Part shown: positions 36,293 to 45,479 of the stretch, one piece after another
Position numbering within the stretch: the stretch's first letter is position 1
Layout of the letters: each line of letters opens with the position of its first letter
DNA from: Arcobacter arenosus
Lineage (GTDB): Bacteria > Campylobacterota > Campylobacteria > Campylobacterales > Arcobacteraceae
Length of the DNA: 64,000 nucleotides
NCBI RefSeq assembly: GCF_005771535.1
Contig: NZ_VANU01000007.1
Span: 1-64,000 of the forward strand
Direction: 5' to 3'
Made by a program: the position numbers and the translations under genes
The notes under the pieces: model-generated
The model's database searches: none
What the model was told of the DNA's origin: nothing
Seen by the model: the letters and a program-made list of their open reading frames with translations, nothing else

Positions 36293-37207
36293 ATGGATTT
36301 AGATATATTAAAAAAGAAAAAAGATGAATGTCGAAAATGGAAAAATGTAGAACCTTGGTATAACCAACTTCTTAAGATTTCTGATTTAGATATTAAAAAC
36401 GCAAAAATTGATTATGGTGATTGGTTTACAGTGGGGAAAAGGGAAAATCTTACTGATAATGAATTTGCCTTACTTGAAGAGACTGCAAAAAAACTTATTC
36501 CTTGGAGAAAGGGACCATTTAACCTATTTGGCTTAGAAATAGATAGTGAATGGCAAAGTAATATCAAATATAATTTAATAAGACCACATTTTAATCTAAA
36601 AAATAAGGTAGTCGCTGATATTGGATGTAATAATGGTTATTACATGTTTAGAATGCTTGAAGATAAGCCAAAAAGGCTTATTGGTTTTGACCCAAGTCCT
36701 CTGACCTTACATCAATTTGAGTTTGTTAATCATTTTGTAAAATCAGATATTATTTATGAAATGTTAGGGGTTGAGCATTTAGAGTATTACAATCATAAAT
36801 TTGATTTTATATTTATGCTTGGTGTTTTATACCATAGACCAGATCCCGTGGGAACATTAAAATCTCTTGCAAGGGGATTAAATAGTAAAGGTGAAATTTT
36901 AATTGATACTTTTATGATAGATGGAGAAGATGAGATTTGTTTAACTCCAAACAAGAGATATTCAAAAATTCCTAATATTTATTTTATACCTACAATTCCT
37001 GCTTTGACAAATTGGCTTAGTCGTGCTGGGTTTGAGGATATTGAAGTTATTGCCACAACAACAACAACTAGTGAAGAACAAAGAAAAACATCATGGTCTT
37101 TTGATCAAAGTTTAGAAGACTTTTTAGATCCAGATGATAGAACTAAAACAGTTGAAGGGTATCCTGCTCCAAAAAGAGTTTATATGAAAGCTAAAAAGAT
37201 ACAGTAA
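36293..37207 (+). CDS. cmoB: tRNA U34 carboxymethyltransferase
   Basis: 304 aa SAM-dependent enzyme. WRKGPFNLFGLEIDSEWQSNIKY is the CmoB signature region. The methyltransferase core has VADIGCNNGYYMFRML (motif I), FMLGVLYHRPDPVGTL and LIDTFMIDGEDE. It uses carboxy-SAM to convert 5-hydroxyuridine at tRNA position 34 to the 5-oxyacetic acid form. CmoA, which makes carboxy-SAM, is not in this window. Divergent from ccsBA and convergent with the GGDEF gene, leaving a one-base gap. Confidence 0.95.
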   Translation: MDLDILKKKKDECRKWKNVEPWYNQLLKISDLDIKNAKIDYGDWFTVGKRENLTDNEFALLEETAKKLIPWRKGPFNLFGLEIDSEWQSNIKYNLIRPHFNLKNKVVADIGCNNGYYMFRMLEDKPKRLIGFDPSPLTLHQFEFVNHFVKSDIIYEMLGVEHLEYYNHKFDFIFMLGVLYHRPDPVGTLKSLARGLNSKGEILIDTFMIDGEDEICLTPNKRYSKIPNIYFIPTIPALTNWLSRAGFEDIEVIATTTTTSEEQRKTSWSFDQSLEDFLDPDDRTKTVEGYPAPKRVYMKAKKIQ

Positions 37208-37208
37208 G

Positions 37209-38183
37209 TTAGAATAAATCTATTGTATCTTCAGGGCTTAAGTCTTTATAATTAAAATATTGACTTCTTCCTTTATTTTTTGCTTCATAAAGTGCAATAT
37301 CAGCATTTTTTATAGTTTTATCAATTGTGTCATCAATTTGGTCTCTTTTAAATACATCAACCCCAACACAAACAGTTTTTTGTAAAAATTGACCATTATT
37401 ATGAACTGGCACTTTTATTTTACTAAAATCATCTATAATATTTTTACCAATTTTTTCAATATCATGCTCATTGTTTGTACTTAACATTGATATTAGAAAT
37501 TCATCCCCTGCTAGTCTTGCTACCATATCAAATTCAGAGATATTAGTGTGTATAATTTTTGCTAATTCAACTAAAACTTGATCCCCAACATCGTGGTCAA
37601 ATTCATCTATAATAGCTTTAAAATGATCAACACCAACCATGATAAAATAGATTTGATTATAATCTTTTTTTGATAATTGAATTTGTTTATTTAGATTTTC
37701 AATTAGATAATGTCTATTGTATACTTTTGTAACAGAATCTAAAGATAAAGTTTCTATAAAATTTTTCTTTATTATTCCATTTTGTAATATTGGAGAAATT
37801 TGAAACAATGCAGCTTCTATTACTTTGTATTGTTCTGAAAGCATCCCATGATGAACTTTTGATGTAGCACTAAATGATACAATTGCATTTAAATTAGTGT
37901 GAGTATTTATTATAAAGAAAAAAGATAATTCATCATCTAAATAAAACTCATCCCCTTCAATAAATATATTTTCCTTATTATTTCTTTCTATATCAAATAG
38001 GGAAAAAGTTACATTATCTACATTAAAGTTTGTATGTAACCAAAGATAAATATCTTCTGCCATTTGTTTTATATTTGAAGAATATTGAAGTTGATCATAT
38101 AAATTGTAAATTTTTTCAAGAGCTATGTACGATTCTTTATTATTTGCTGCGTCTTTAATTAGTTCTAAAATATTATTTCTCAT
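37209..38183 (-). CDS. GGDEF protein with AGDEF active site, GAF-like N-terminus
   Basis: 324 aa, soluble. Residues 1 to about 150 contain a GAF-like region (MAEDIYLWLHTNFNVDNVTFSLFD). The GGDEF domain starts at about 155 (DSVTKVYNRHYLIENL). Its active site reads LAGDEF instead of GGDEF and the I-site is lost (SEFD in place of RxxD). AGDEF variants can retain cyclase activity in some known proteins, so it may still make c-di-GMP without product inhibition. Downstream of and paralogous to the 289-aa protein at 38192, eight bases away; both end in an acidic tail with IDLF/IELF. Confidence 0.85.
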   Translation of the reverse strand: MRNNILELIKDAANNKESYIALEKIYNLYDQLQYSSNIKQMAEDIYLWLHTNFNVDNVTFSLFDIERNNKENIFIEGDEFYLDDELSFFFIINTHTNLNAIVSFSATSKVHHGMLSEQYKVIEAALFQISPILQNGIIKKNFIETLSLDSVTKVYNRHYLIENLNKQIQLSKKDYNQIYFIMVGVDHFKAIIDEFDHDVGDQVLVELAKIIHTNISEFDMVARLAGDEFLISMLSTNNEHDIEKIGKNIIDDFSKIKVPVHNNGQFLQKTVCVGVDVFKRDQIDDTIDKTIKNADIALYEAKNKGRSQYFNYKDLSPEDTIDLF

Positions 38184-38191
38184 TTTCTTCC

Positions 38192-39061
38192 TTAAAATAA
38201 CTCAATAGAATTGTCGTTTTTCGTGAACTTGTAAAACTGCCCTCTACCTAAATTTTTTGCTTCATATAAAGCTATATCTGTAGACCTCAAAATATCGTTG
38301 ATTCCTTCTGCATCATCAGGGCAAATTAATATACCTGTACATATTGTTTTCATCAAAGATTGTTTTGTCTCTTCATTGATTATAACTTTTGCTTCCTTAA
38401 AATTATTTATTAACTTTTTTGCTATCATTATAGCATTGTTTTCATTATTTATATTATGTAGTATAACTAAAAATTCATCAGAATCAAACCTTGCTATTAA
38501 ATCTGACTCCCTAATACTATTCTTTAGTATATAAGAAAGTTCTTTTATAACTTCATCTCCAATCTCATAATCAAACTCATCAACGACAGCTTTAAAGTGG
38601 TCAATACCTATTTTTAAAAATGCTAGTTTTTTACCTTCTCTATTTACAAGGGGTAAAATTGTTCTTAAGTATTCATAAACATAGTTTCTATTGTATAAAC
38701 CTGTTAAAGTGTCTTTTATTATAGTTTCTTCAAGTTTTTGTTCTAAAAACTTTGCATATAAGGTTTGTGACAAAATGTTAAAGATTTTATTTAAATCATT
38801 ATCATAATTTTTCTCTGATATATAATTGATTATTAAATCATCATATTTATTTATCTTTAAACAAATAATATTGTTTGCTTTTTCTTCATCTAAATTTGTA
38901 AAGATGATTTTATTTTTTATTGCAATTGAAAATTTTTCTATTGAAAATAAATCTTTTAGGGTAAAAGAAAGATGATTAGTTATCTCATCAAAACTGTTAA
39001 AACAGATTAAGTCTTCATTGAATTTTATAAGTGATTTTAAACTGATATCTAAACTATTCAT
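38192..39061 (-). CDS. Degenerate GGDEF protein (DSDEF) retaining an I-site
   Basis: 289 aa. GAF-like N-terminal region (about 10-110), then the GGDEF fold (DTLTGLYNRNYVYEYL; LKIGIDHFKAVVDEFD). The active site reads RFDSDEF, with both glycines gone, so catalysis is unlikely. The inhibitory I-site RESD is intact five residues before it, which is the layout of a c-di-GMP receptor. Its neighbour at 37209 has the reverse loss pattern. The pair looks like a tandem duplication. Seven bases downstream of the MBL hydrolase gene, with AGGAG before the ATG. Confidence 0.85.
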   Translation of the reverse strand: MNSLDISLKSLIKFNEDLICFNSFDEITNHLSFTLKDLFSIEKFSIAIKNKIIFTNLDEEKANNIICLKINKYDDLIINYISEKNYDNDLNKIFNILSQTLYAKFLEQKLEETIIKDTLTGLYNRNYVYEYLRTILPLVNREGKKLAFLKIGIDHFKAVVDEFDYEIGDEVIKELSYILKNSIRESDLIARFDSDEFLVILHNINNENNAIMIAKKLINNFKEAKVIINEETKQSLMKTICTGILICPDDAEGINDILRSTDIALYEAKNLGRGQFYKFTKNDNSIELF

Positions 39062-39068
39062 GTTTCTC

Positions 39069-39662
39069 CTATAAATAGTTTTTCCAGTTTTCTAAAGATG
39101 GTCTTTCTGCTTGTAATGTTGTAGAAGAACCATGACCTGGATAAATTCTAATATTTCTGTTCCATGATAAAACTTTATCAATACTCTCTTTCATACTTTG
39201 AGGACTTGAAAATGGGAAATCTGTTCTTCCTATAGAGTTTTGAAAAATAAAATCTCCTGAAAATAGATTATTATCAATCTCAATGGCAGAACATCCTGGT
39301 GTATGACCAGGAAAATGATGAAACTTCACTTTTACCCCGTCAAAATCAAACTCTTCATCAGGTTCAACTAATACATCTGCATTTGATGGAGTCATTCCTA
39401 ATCCATAAGGATCTTTTTGTAACATAAAATTGTCATCTTTTGGAGTATAGATTTTTAAACCTAACTCTTCACTTACTTGTTTATTAGACCATACATGATC
39501 AAAATGGCCATGTGTATTTAAAATTGCTATTGGATTTGTAACATTAGCCTTTACCCAATTTGTTGCACCCACACCAGGATCAATAATAAAATCTTTGTTG
39601 TCAACGCTTATTATGTAACAATTAGTTTGGTAATCCCCCATAGGCTGTATTTTAATTCCCAT
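39069..39662 (-). CDS. MBL-fold metallohydrolase (glyoxalase II-like)
   Basis: 197 aa. Metal ligands in NTHGHFDHVW (HxHxDH), FPGHTPGCSAI, SGDFIFQNSIGRTDF and IYPGHGSST are all present. GRTDFPFSSPQSM is typical of the short glyoxalase-II-like or persulfide dioxygenase-like group in Firmicutes and Campylobacterota. The substrate is probably a thioester, but it is not fixed by sequence. First gene of a probable three-gene transcript with the two GGDEF proteins. Confidence 0.85.
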   Translation of the reverse strand: MGIKIQPMGDYQTNCYIISVDNKDFIIDPGVGATNWVKANVTNPIAILNTHGHFDHVWSNKQVSEELGLKIYTPKDDNFMLQKDPYGLGMTPSNADVLVEPDEEFDFDGVKVKFHHFPGHTPGCSAIEIDNNLFSGDFIFQNSIGRTDFPFSSPQSMKESIDKVLSWNRNIRIYPGHGSSTTLQAERPSLENWKNYL

Positions 39663-39732
39663 ATTATTCCCTATAAAATTTAACTTTCATTTTGTTATTA
39701 TAGTATATATTATAAAGGCTGTAAGGAAGTTT

Positions 39733-40551
39733 ATGAATTATTATGAATCATTAGAAAAAGTGATATTAACAACAAACCCAAAAGAAAAAATTGAGCTTTT
39801 TGAAAAGTTTTATAAAAATTTTAAAGAAAAAAAATTATATTTTGAAAATACATATAAACCATATGAATTAATTAAACCCTCATATAATGATATTTTAAAA
39901 ATTGTTTTACCAAAAGAGGTTAAACAAACTAAATATGTAAATACAAAAGAGGGTAAAAAGATTTTACTACATACAATTGCACATATAGAATATTCTGCAA
40001 TAGATATGGCCTTAGATGCAGCATTAAGATTTAAAAATATGCCAATAAGTTATTATGAAGATTGGCTAGAAGTTGCCGAAGATGAGATAAGGCATTTTTT
40101 AATGCTTGAAAAATTATTAATTGAACTAGATTCATTTTTTGGAGATTTAGAGGTTCATACAAATTTATTCGAAGCACTTAAAAAAACTCCAGATATTCTT
40201 TCAAGAATGGCAATTGTACCAAGGTATCTTGAGGCAAATGGTTTAGAACAAAATCCAAAAATTATGGAAAAATTAAAATCAAATCCTGATGAGTTTAATG
40301 AAAAAATCATAAATGCATTAGAAATTATTTTAGAAGAAGAGGTTGAACATGTATCTAAAGGAGATAAATGGTTTAAATATCTTTGTGAAAAAGAGAATTT
40401 TAATGTTGAAAAAAAATATTTTGAGATATTAGAAAATATTTATCCCGGATCAACTTCTAAAAAATATGATTTAAATATTGAAGCTAGAAAAAAAGCAGGC
40501 TTTTCTTGTGATGAGTTAAAGTTTTTATCTAAAAAAGAGGATTGTAATTAA
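39733..40551 (+). CDS. DUF455 family ferritin-like protein
   Basis: 272 aa. AHIEYSAIDMALDAALRF and EDWLEVAEDEIRHFLMLEKLL supply paired E...ExxH di-iron motifs of a ferritin-like four-helix bundle. EEEVEHVSKGDKWFKYLCE supplies the third. This is DUF455 (COG2833), whose reaction is unknown; oxidative chemistry on a di-metal site is probable. The TAAGGAAG ribosome site precedes the ATG. Divergent from the MBL hydrolase; ends at a long perfect hairpin. Confidence 0.88.
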   Translation: MNYYESLEKVILTTNPKEKIELFEKFYKNFKEKKLYFENTYKPYELIKPSYNDILKIVLPKEVKQTKYVNTKEGKKILLHTIAHIEYSAIDMALDAALRFKNMPISYYEDWLEVAEDEIRHFLMLEKLLIELDSFFGDLEVHTNLFEALKKTPDILSRMAIVPRYLEANGLEQNPKIMEKLKSNPDEFNEKIINALEIILEEEVEHVSKGDKWFKYLCEKENFNVEKKYFEILENIYPGSTSKKYDLNIEARKKAGFSCDELKFLSKKEDCN

Positions 40552-40581
40552 TGATATAAAAGAGAATCTCTTTTATATCAT
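40551..40581. terminator. Bidirectional terminator, 15-bp perfect stem
   Basis: ATGATATAAAAGAGA pairs with TCTCTTTTATATCAT around a single central A, with AATATTTTTATTTT after it. It begins at the last base of the DUF455 stop codon and serves the convergent DUF455 and trpB genes. Confidence 0.85.
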
Positions 40582-40593
40582 AATATTTTTATT

Positions 40594-41814
40594 TTAAAAT
40601 TTTGCGTTTGGAATAGGGTGGTTCTCAACTACAAAATCAATATCTTTATCTCCACGACCTGAAAGATTTATTAATATTGTTTTATCTTTTGGTAGTTGAC
40701 TTGCAAGTTTCATGGCAAATCCAACTGCGTGTGCTGATTCAAGTGCAGGAATGATACCTTCAAGTTGTGATAATTTATAAAAGGCATCTACAGCTTCTTT
40801 ATCATCACATAATCCAACTTTTGTTCTACCTATATCTTTTAAGTGAGCATGTTCAGGTCCAACAGATGGGTAATCAATTCCAGAACCAATTGAATATACA
40901 GGTGCTGGGTCACCATTTTCATCTTTTAACATTATCGAATTAAACCCATGCATAACACCTTCTTCACCGTAAGTTAACGTAGCTGCGTGATTACCTAATC
41001 CCTCACCTCTACCTAAAGGCTCAACACCATATAATTCAACTGAATCTTCATCGATAAAAGGTGCAAATATTCCCATCGCATTTGATCCACCACCAACACA
41101 AGCAACAATATTATCTGGCATTGCACCATTTTCATGTTCTGCAAATTGCTCTTTTGCCTCAATTCCAACTATACTTTGAAAATCCCTAACCATCATTGGA
41201 AATGGATGTGGCCCAACAACTGAACCAATACAATAAATTGCAGTATCTGCTTGCCCAACATAAGATTCAAAAGCAGAATCAACTGCTTCTTTTAATGTTT
41301 TAAGTCCATGGGTAGCTGGAATTACTTTAGCACCTAGAATTTTCATTCTTACAACATTAGGATGCTCTTTTGCAATATCAACTTCACCCATATGTATTTC
41401 GCACTCTAAACCAAAATAAGCTGCAGCTGTAGCTAAGGCAACACCATGTTGTCCAGCTCCTGTTTCAGCAATAACTTTTTTAAAACCCATATGTTTTGCC
41501 AAAATTACTTCAGCCATACAATGGTTCAGTTTATGGGCACCAGAATGGTTTAAATCTTCTCTTTTTAAATAGATTTTAGCTCCACCACAATAATTTGTTA
41601 AATTTTTTGCATATGATATTGGAGTTGGTCTTCCTTGATAATGTTTTCTAACATATTTAAGGTCTTCAATAAATTTAGGGTCATTTTTTAATTCGTTGTA
41701 AGTTTGTGTGATTTTAGCAAAAGGTTCTTCTAGCATAGGAGGAATAAAAGAACCTCCAAATTTACCAAAAAAACCTTTTTCGTCAGGGTTATTTTCTAGA
41801 TAGTTTGATGACAT
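40594..41814 (-). CDS. trpB: Tryptophan synthase beta chain
   Basis: 406 aa. PLP Lys in [28 protein letters not shown]-type loop ([13 protein letters not shown]), phosphate-binding [12 protein letters not shown], and SGRGDKDID at the C-terminus are all of the canonical TrpB1 type. It condenses indole with serine and normally works with TrpA. No trpA or other trp gene is next to it here; dnaJ lies upstream on the same strand, 92 bases away. AAAGGAAAT precedes the ATG. Confidence 0.95.
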   Translation of the reverse strand: MSSNYLENNPDEKGFFGKFGGSFIPPMLEEPFAKITQTYNELKNDPKFIEDLKYVRKHYQGRPTPISYAKNLTNYCGGAKIYLKREDLNHSGAHKLNHCMAEVILAKHMGFKKVIAETGAGQHGVALATAAAYFGLECEIHMGEVDIAKEHPNVVRMKILGAKVIPATHGLKTLKEAVDSAFESYVGQADTAIYCIGSVVGPHPFPMMVRDFQSIVGIEAKEQFAEHENGAMPDNIVACVGGGSNAMGIFAPFIDEDSVELYGVEPLGRGEGLGNHAATLTYGEEGVMHGFNSIMLKDENGDPAPVYSIGSGIDYPSVGPEHAHLKDIGRTKVGLCDDKEAVDAFYKLSQLEGIIPALESAHAVGFAMKLASQLPKDKTILINLSGRGDKDIDFVVENHPIPNAKF

Positions 41815-41906
41815 ATAATTTCCTTTTTTTTGTTCTTTTTAGATGTAAAGAACTTTCGTAAAGGAAATTATAGAAAATTATTTTTTAAATGTTACTTTTT
41901 TAGTTA

Positions 41907-43037
41907 CTATTTGAACCAATTTTTTACTTTATCAAACATTGTTTCAAAGCTACTCTCATGTGGTTTACTCTCAACACCAAAGCTTTCTTGTAATTTTTCT
42001 AAAAGTTCTGTTTGTTCACTATTTAATGAATTTGGATAATTGATTTTAACTTGTACAATCAAATCTCCTTTACCATAACCTTGTACAGATTTAACACCTT
42101 CTCCATGGAATTTAAATTGTTCTTTATCTCTTGTTCCTGCAGGGATTTTTAAATCAAGTTCTCCCCTTAATCCAGGGATTTTAATTTCAGCTCCAAGTGC
42201 TACTTGTGTAAAGAAAATTGGAACTTCAAGATAGATATCATCATCATGTCTAACAAAATGAGAATCCTCTTTTACTCTAATTTGTAAATATAAATCTCCC
42301 CTTGATCCATCTGGAGCTATATTTCCTTTATTTGATACTCTAATTCTATTTCCATCGTTTACACCTTCTGGAATATTTACCTCAAAAGTATCTTTTATTT
42401 CATCATATCCTAAACCATTACATGACTTACATTTATCTCCAACTGATTGACCAGACCCATTACAATGTGGACATGTTTGTGCAAAAGTCATAAACCCTTG
42501 TCTCATGTGAATTTGACCTTGTCCTTGGCAATGTGAACAAGTACTTAGTTTTCCACCTTTTGCACCCGTCCCACTACAATCTTTACAAGCATTTTTATAG
42601 CTATATTTAACCTCTTTTTTACAACCAAATACAGCTTCATTGAATTCAACAACTAATTCAACTGCGATATCTAAATTGTAATTATAAGTTTTTCTTTCTC
42701 TTCTTCTTGAGCTTCCACCAAAGCCTCCAAATCCAGAGCCACCAAACATCTCTTCAAAAATTGAACTGATATCTTCAAATCCTCCAGAGAATCCTCCACC
42801 TCGACCATGTCCTTCAAGGCCAGCTTTACCGTATCTATCGTAAATTTGTTTTTTCTCATCATCACTTAAAACTTGATAAGCTTCATTTACAGCTTTAAAT
42901 TTTTCTTCAGCTTCAGAGTCCCCTGGATTTTTGTCAGGGTGATATTTCATGGCCATTTTTCTATATGCTTTTTTTATGGTACTTTTATCCGCATCCTTAG
43001 TAACTTCTAATAATTCATAATAATCTACTTCAGTCAA
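41907..43037 (-). CDS. dnaJ: Chaperone protein DnaJ
   Basis: 376 aa. J domain (1-70) with HPD (YHPDKNPGD), a Gly/Phe-rich segment (about 75-110, [21 protein letters not shown]), four CxxCxGxG zinc motifs ([32 protein letters not shown]) and the C-terminal substrate domain. It stimulates DnaK. The start codon is TTG with an excellent AAGGAG seven bases upstream. Divergent from recR with a 73-base shared promoter region. dnaK and grpE are not in the window. Confidence 0.97.
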   Translation of the reverse strand: MTEVDYYELLEVTKDADKSTIKKAYRKMAMKYHPDKNPGDSEAEEKFKAVNEAYQVLSDDEKKQIYDRYGKAGLEGHGRGGGFSGGFEDISSIFEEMFGGSGFGGFGGSSRRRERKTYNYNLDIAVELVVEFNEAVFGCKKEVKYSYKNACKDCSGTGAKGGKLSTCSHCQGQGQIHMRQGFMTFAQTCPHCNGSGQSVGDKCKSCNGLGYDEIKDTFEVNIPEGVNDGNRIRVSNKGNIAPDGSRGDLYLQIRVKEDSHFVRHDDDIYLEVPIFFTQVALGAEIKIPGLRGELDLKIPAGTRDKEQFKFHGEGVKSVQGYGKGDLIVQVKINYPNSLNSEQTELLEKLQESFGVESKPHESSFETMFDKVKNWFK

Positions 43038-43095
43038 TTACTAACTCCTTGTTTAATTTAAATTTCGCGATTTTATCTAAAAATCCATTAATCTT

Positions 43096-43110
43096 TGATA
43101 TAATTCGCCA
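43096..43110 (+). promoter_or_regulatory. Extended -10 placed for a leaderless recR transcript
   Basis: TGATATAAT (extended -10, hexamer 43099-43104) is followed by six bases before the ATG at 43111; there is no Shine-Dalgarno. The geometry is the same as upstream of cmoB. Confidence 0.55.
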
Positions 43111-43683
43111 ATGAAAAAAGGTTTAGAAAAATTTTATGATTTAGTTGATGCTTTTGAGTCTTTACCAACTATTGGGAAAAAATCTGCAATTAGATTAGCT
43201 TATCATATTGTTATGAATGATTCTTATACGGGGGTTAAAATAGCCCATTCTATTGAAAATGCCCTTAAAAATATACAAAGATGTGTCAAATGTGGCTCTA
43301 TGAGTGAGCATGAAATTTGTGAAGTGTGTTTGGATGATAGAAGACAAAAAAATTTAATGTGTATTGTCCAAAGTGCGAAAGATATTTTTATTATCGAGGA
43401 ATCAAAACAATTTGATGGTTTATATTTTGTCATTGAAGATTTAGACCCTGACTCTATTGATAGACTTTTATCATTTGTAGCTGAAAATGGTGTTAATGAA
43501 ATACTTTTTGCTATAACACCATCTTTGTCAAATGATGCATTTATTTTGTTTATTGAGGATAAATTAAAAGATTTAAATATAAAATTTAATAAAATTGCTC
43601 AAGGTGTTCCAACTGGTGTAAGTTTAGAAAATGTTGATATTTTATCTTTATCAAAAGCAATTCAAAGTAAAGTAAATATATAG
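43111..43683 (+). CDS. recR: Recombination mediator RecR
   Basis: 190 aa. N-terminal HhH (FESLPTIGKKSAIRLAYHI), C4 zinc finger (CVKCGSMSEHEICEVC), then a Toprim domain (MCIVQSAKDIFIIEES; DPDSIDRLL) and the C-terminal GVPTGVSLENVD block. RecR helps load RecA at gaps with RecO/RecF. Two bases after its stop begins the 56-codon Cys protein, so they are co-transcribed. Confidence 0.95.
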   Translation: MKKGLEKFYDLVDAFESLPTIGKKSAIRLAYHIVMNDSYTGVKIAHSIENALKNIQRCVKCGSMSEHEICEVCLDDRRQKNLMCIVQSAKDIFIIEESKQFDGLYFVIEDLDPDSIDRLLSFVAENGVNEILFAITPSLSNDAFILFIEDKLKDLNIKFNKIAQGVPTGVSLENVDILSLSKAIQSKVNI

Positions 43684-43854
43684 ATGAACAGAATATATTG
43701 TCAAAAATGTATATATTATTATGTAACTTGGGATCAGAAAAAACCACATGGATGCAATGCTTATGGATTTAAATCACAGGCAATACCATCTTTAGTAGTA
43801 AAAAGAAGTAGTGGAATGGAATGTTCTTTTTTTCAATTGAAGAATAATAAATGA
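43684..43854 (+). CDS. Small cysteine-rich protein (56 aa), probable metal site
   Basis: 56 codons from ATG 43684 to TGA 43854. The protein starts MNRIYCQKCIYYYVTWD and has Cys at 6, 9, 24 and 47 (CQKC, HGCNAYGF, MECSFF). The spacing suggests a zinc or Fe-S site. It starts two bases after the recR stop (TAGATG) and its TGA overlaps the ATG of the following kinase (ATGA), so it is embedded in a tightly coupled transcript and is very likely translated. Similar short proteins next to recR occur in related genomes as far as I recall; no function is known to me. Confidence 0.72.
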   Translation: MNRIYCQKCIYYYVTWDQKKPHGCNAYGFKSQAIPSLVVKRSSGMECSFFQLKNNK

Positions 43855-45353
43855 ATTTAGTCTATTCTAAAAAATATGTTACTGCTTTTGAAACAAATAC
43901 AATTAAAATTATTAGGTATTGGATAGGGAATGTCGATGTATTAAGCTTATTAAAAAAGTATAATATTGATATTGCTTTTTTTATAAAAGAATTTGCCCTT
44001 GATGTAATCTCTTACTACTTAGGAATATTTAAAAATATTAATAAAATTGGTGATTGTCCCTCAATTGATAAATTAATTGAATATTTAAAAAAAGAAGGTA
44101 TTACATCTTCTGAACTATTTATTTTATGTAATAATTTTAGAAACTCTCTTGAAAAAGTTAGTTTTGAACTTAAAATTGCAGATCAGCAACTATTAGAAGA
44201 ACTCAATTATGTATATACAAAAAATTTTACTTCAATTTTAGATAAATATAATAATTCTTTTTCACGGATACAAAGAAAACTTGATAAAACAAGTGACATA
44301 ATTGATAGATATGTAATTACTTCAAGAGTATCTGCAAAGGGAAAAATTTTATATGCATCGGAAGCATTTTCTAATATTTCTGGTTTCTCTAAAGAAGAAT
44401 TAGTTGGAAAATATAATAATATCCTAAAACACATCGATATGCCAAAGAAATTCTTTAATGAATTTTATAATCTTATAAAAAAGAAAAGCAGTTTTTCTGG
44501 TGAAATTAAATGTTTGAAAAAAAATGGAAGCTTTTATTGGGTTGATGTTTTAATCTCACCACATTATGATACTAACAATGAATTTATGTATTTTGATTTA
44601 CTCTCACATAATATTACTTCAAGAAAAAAACTTCAACAGCAAAAGAAAATGCTAGTTGAACAATCAAAACTTGCTGTAATGGGAGAGATGATTTCCATGA
44701 TTGCACATCAATGGAGACAACCTTTACAAGCTGTATCAATAATGTCTCAGAAGATATTGATAAATAAAAGCCTTGAGGGTGAAGTAAGTGAAGAGTTTTT
44801 AGAAGAAACAATAAATAATATAAATACTCAATTAGATTATATGAGTAAAACCATTGATGATTTTAGAGATTTCTTTTTACCAAATAAAGTAAAAGAAAAA
44901 ACTAGCATAGAGTTTGTAATTAATAAAGCATTAGAGTTTGTCTCTTATTTAATAAAAAATGATTCAATTGATATAAATATTGAAAAAGGTACTGATACTA
45001 ATATAGAACTATTTATCAATGAGATAGTTCAAGTTATTATAAATATCATAAAAAATGCAAGAGACGTACTAAGTGAGAGAAATATTGAAAATAAACAAAT
45101 AAAAATAAGATATTTTCAAGAAGAAAATTTTTTAGTTATAGAGATAGAAGATAATGCAGGTGGAATAAGTGATAAGGTAATTGAAAAAATATTTGACCCA
45201 TATTTTTCAACAAAAGATAATAAAAATGGTACAGGCTTAGGATTATATATGTCTAAAACTATTATTGAAAAACATAGCGATGGTATTTTAGATGTTCAAA
45301 ATACTAAAAATGGGGCAATGTTTATTATAAAACTACCAATAAATAATACTTAG
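43851..45353 (+). CDS. Cytoplasmic PAS-domain histidine kinase with helical N-terminal domain
   Basis: 500 aa, no membrane segment. Residues 1 to about 145 are all-helical with no motif I recognise (IIRYWIGNVDVLSLLKKY; FALDVISYYLGIF), perhaps a globin-like or RsbR-N-like sensor bundle. The PAS domain is at about 155-260 (ITSRVSAKGKILYASEAFSNISGFSKEEL split by a typical PAS core; FSGEIKCLKKNGSFYWVDV). The kinase follows: SMIAHQWRQPLQAV, INIIKNARDVL, DNAGG, DPYFSTKD, GTGLGLYMSK. It is coupled to the small Cys protein by an ATGA overlap. No adjacent response regulator. Confidence 0.9.
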   Translation: MNLVYSKKYVTAFETNTIKIIRYWIGNVDVLSLLKKYNIDIAFFIKEFALDVISYYLGIFKNINKIGDCPSIDKLIEYLKKEGITSSELFILCNNFRNSLEKVSFELKIADQQLLEELNYVYTKNFTSILDKYNNSFSRIQRKLDKTSDIIDRYVITSRVSAKGKILYASEAFSNISGFSKEELVGKYNNILKHIDMPKKFFNEFYNLIKKKSSFSGEIKCLKKNGSFYWVDVLISPHYDTNNEFMYFDLLSHNITSRKKLQQQKKMLVEQSKLAVMGEMISMIAHQWRQPLQAVSIMSQKILINKSLEGEVSEEFLEETINNINTQLDYMSKTIDDFRDFFLPNKVKEKTSIEFVINKALEFVSYLIKNDSIDINIEKGTDTNIELFINEIVQVIINIIKNARDVLSERNIENKQIKIRYFQEENFLVIEIEDNAGGISDKVIEKIFDPYFSTKDNKNGTGLGLYMSKTIIEKHSDGILDVQNTKNGAMFIIKLPINNT

Positions 45354-45453
45354 CAACTGTTTTACATTAGTATTTAACAATGTAATAAAATCTAAAATAA
45401 ATAATGACAAAAGTTAATTGTGGAAATAAAGTAATTTTTTTGTAAAATAAGCT

Positions 45454-45465
45454 TTCGTATACGAA
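45454..45465 (+). promoter_or_regulatory. Perfect palindrome TTCGTATACGAA upstream of the dUTPase
   Basis: A 12-base perfect dyad lies between a TAAAAT -10-like hexamer (about 45442-45447) and the AGGAG ribosome site. It is well placed to bind a repressor. Confidence 0.4.
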
Positions 45466-45479
45466 TTTAGGAGTGATAA

